DNA from: Chrysomallon squamiferum
Taxonomy: Eukaryota; Mollusca; Gastropoda; Neomphalida; Peltospiridae
Assembly: GCA_012295275.1 (NCBI GenBank)
Contig: CM022671.1
Coordinates: 34,399,183-34,451,682, forward strand
Length of the DNA: 52,500 nucleotides
Reading direction: 5' to 3'
A program made the translations under genes and the position numbers. Numbering within the stretch: position 1 is the first letter of the stretch; each line of letters begins with the position of its first letter. The notes beneath the pieces are model-generated. The model was not told the origin of the DNA. It made no database searches and saw nothing but the letters and a program-made list of their open reading frames with translations. Of this stretch, positions 51,227 to 52,500 are shown in pieces.

Positions 51227-51419
51227 TGTCTATTGCCTCCACGACTACCTCTGTTTTGACATCAAACAATCAGGTGTGTCACACGGAGACGACTGAAGTG
51301 ATTCTGTTCTGTGACAAGAAGGGTCTGGGGATTACCCTGGACGGAGGGGTGTTCTCCACCACACCCCTCACCGAGCCCCCGATAATTGCCACTGTGGATC
51401 CAATGAGTCCAGCTGACAA
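51227..51419 (+). CDS. GRIP: GRIP exon: linker end and start of PDZ4
   Basis: This 193-nt exon is entered in phase 1 and left in phase 2. It encodes MSIASTTTSVLTSNNQ and then VCHTETTEVILFCDKKGLGI, the entry and carboxylate loop (GLGI) of PDZ4. It continues TLDGGVFSTTPLTEPPII and DPMSPADK. GRIP1 reads VVHTETTEVVL, GFGIQLQG, FATETLSSPPLI and EADSPAERCG here. The acceptor (cccattgtttcccag) follows an ATT-rich microsatellite field of about 350 bp. The donor is gacaa|gtaaga. Confidence 0.95.
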
Positions 51420-52083
51420 GTAAGAACTTTGTTTTTAGTTAGCTCTTAAAATACGTCTGTCATTAAGATTAAATATATTTACTTACCATTGTGTATATAA
51501 ACTATAAAGATGTATCTTTTGGTATGAACAGAGAGCAGAAGCATGAAATAAAAGCAGCTTTGTATCACTATGGTAATTTTATTTTTGAAATCATTTGTAA
51601 ATAAAGGTTTGCACCTGTTAATGAATAAACCAATTGAAGATATAATGGCATATTTAGGGTTGTAATGTATACCATTAAAACAAGATGCAGACCAATTTTC
51701 TATTGGCTCATGTGTATATATAACTTAATTTCATACATGAATTTGGTTTGTTGTCTTATTATATTGTTGACTGATAGAAGCAAAATTAAATTTTTTGCTT
51801 TCTGATTATTTTTCTTTTGAAACAATTTCAATTTTGCAATTAAAAAAGAAAAAATGATAGAAAACAGGATACATATGAATGCTTTGGTATCATTTACTGT
51901 GTTGATATATTACATATATAAATATAGACATAAATATGTACTTCCATCCATACATACAAATATATAAAAACATAAACACACATACACACACACACACACA
52001 TAAAAACACACACTTTCTCTCAAACTTTCACACTCTGGCACTCACACACATTATCAACAGTTTTAAAAATGTATTTCTGCTAG
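51420..52083 (+). other. GRIP intron within PDZ4
   Basis: About 660 bp of AT-rich sequence with CA repeats near 51975-52010. No exon is seen. Confidence 0.7.
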
Positions 52084-52223
52084 GTGTGGTGTGATACAGG
52101 AGGGGGACAGGATCCTGACAATCAATGGTGTTGATCTGGAAGACAAGACTCTGGAGGAGGTCAATCAGTTGTTACGAGACTCTAGGCCTCGCTGCATGAT
52201 GGAGATAGAGTTTGATGTCGCAG
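52084..52223 (+). CDS. GRIP: GRIP exon: end of PDZ4 (last exon in window)
   Basis: This 140-nt exon is entered in phase 2 and left in phase 1. It encodes [20 protein letters not shown], helix B ([12 protein letters not shown]) and a final strand ending [11 protein letters not shown]1 has [20 protein letters not shown] and EIEFDVAESVIPSSG. The next exon, starting PDZ5, must lie right of the window. The acceptor is gtatttctgctag and the donor gcag|gtaaat. Confidence 0.95.
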
Positions 52224-52431
52224 GTAAATAATGGAAAAGAGAGCTGAGATACCAGTGTGTTTGATGAAGATATATTTTTATATAAATGTATCAGTTTAAT
52301 TTGGTCGGCAATCATTTTATTATTAATATGCATTCAGTTCTTTTTTTGTGTGTTTTTTTTTTTTTTTTTTTTTTATTTTTTTTTTTTTTTATTTTTTTTT
52401 TCTGAAGGATTTCTTTATTTCTTTATTATTT

Positions 52432-52487
<56 letters not shown>

Positions 52488-52500
52488 TTTTTCTACATGT
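52224..52500 (+). other. GRIP intron after PDZ4, cut by the window end
   Basis: Poly(T) runs at 52348-52400 and a (TTTA)n tract at about 52424-52488. If the pattern of earlier exons holds, the PDZ5 acceptor could lie close beyond the edge. Confidence 0.6.

Overview
The window is animal nuclear DNA. It is AT-rich, packed with simple-sequence repeats, and contains a large multi-exon gene with GT..AG introns. The encoded PDZ protein is close to vertebrate GRIP1/GRIP2, while the long AT-rich introns full of GA, GT, ATT, TTTA and CATA microsatellites suggest an invertebrate. A lophotrochozoan, probably a mollusc, is my guess; nothing here fixes the species.

Layout. (1) 1-25 kb is mostly non-coding. 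It is dominated by long (GA)n/(CT)n tracts, of which 15 of the 16 that reach about 50 bp or more lie before 21.3 kb. Inside it, on the minus strand at 6.9-8.6 kb, I find a possible two-exon gene for a 37-residue protein of unknown function. It has a start in good context, matched splice phase, a stop and a poly(A) signal. (2) 25.3-52.5 kb is the 5' half of a GRIP (glutamate receptor-interacting protein) gene on the plus strand. Three candidate first coding exons (25.35, 34.71 and 41.29 kb) all end in phase 1. They are followed by small phase-1 exons and then by the exons of PDZ1 to PDZ4 and the linker between PDZ3 and PDZ4. The gene runs off the right edge; PDZ5-7 are expected beyond it.

How it fits together. 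GRIP is a multi-PDZ adaptor that gathers receptors, transport motors and signalling proteins at membranes. In vertebrates alternative N-termini decide whether it is palmitoylated. The spliced coding sequence in the window is about 543 codons, roughly half of a vertebrate GRIP. Every PDZ domain is cut by a phase-2 intron at the same codon, and neighbouring PDZ modules are separated by phase-1 introns. This is the mark of growth by duplication of a two-exon unit. The PDZ3 exon at 49.2 kb carries a (GT)5 tract that is one GT unit too long for the frame.

The introns hold several old, decayed tandem arrays: units of about 110 bp at 39.2-40.2 kb, about 50 bp at 34.3-34.7 kb, about 70-90 bp at 43.4-43.8 kb, and exact 60-bp units at 42.7 kb. 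Three exons have T-rich microsatellites directly at their 3' splice sites. I see no virus, CRISPR array, rRNA gene, intact tRNA gene or intact transposon, and no clearly new biological system. The best leads are the alternative 5' exons, the frame-breaking coding microsatellite, the minus-strand microprotein and the decayed intronic arrays.
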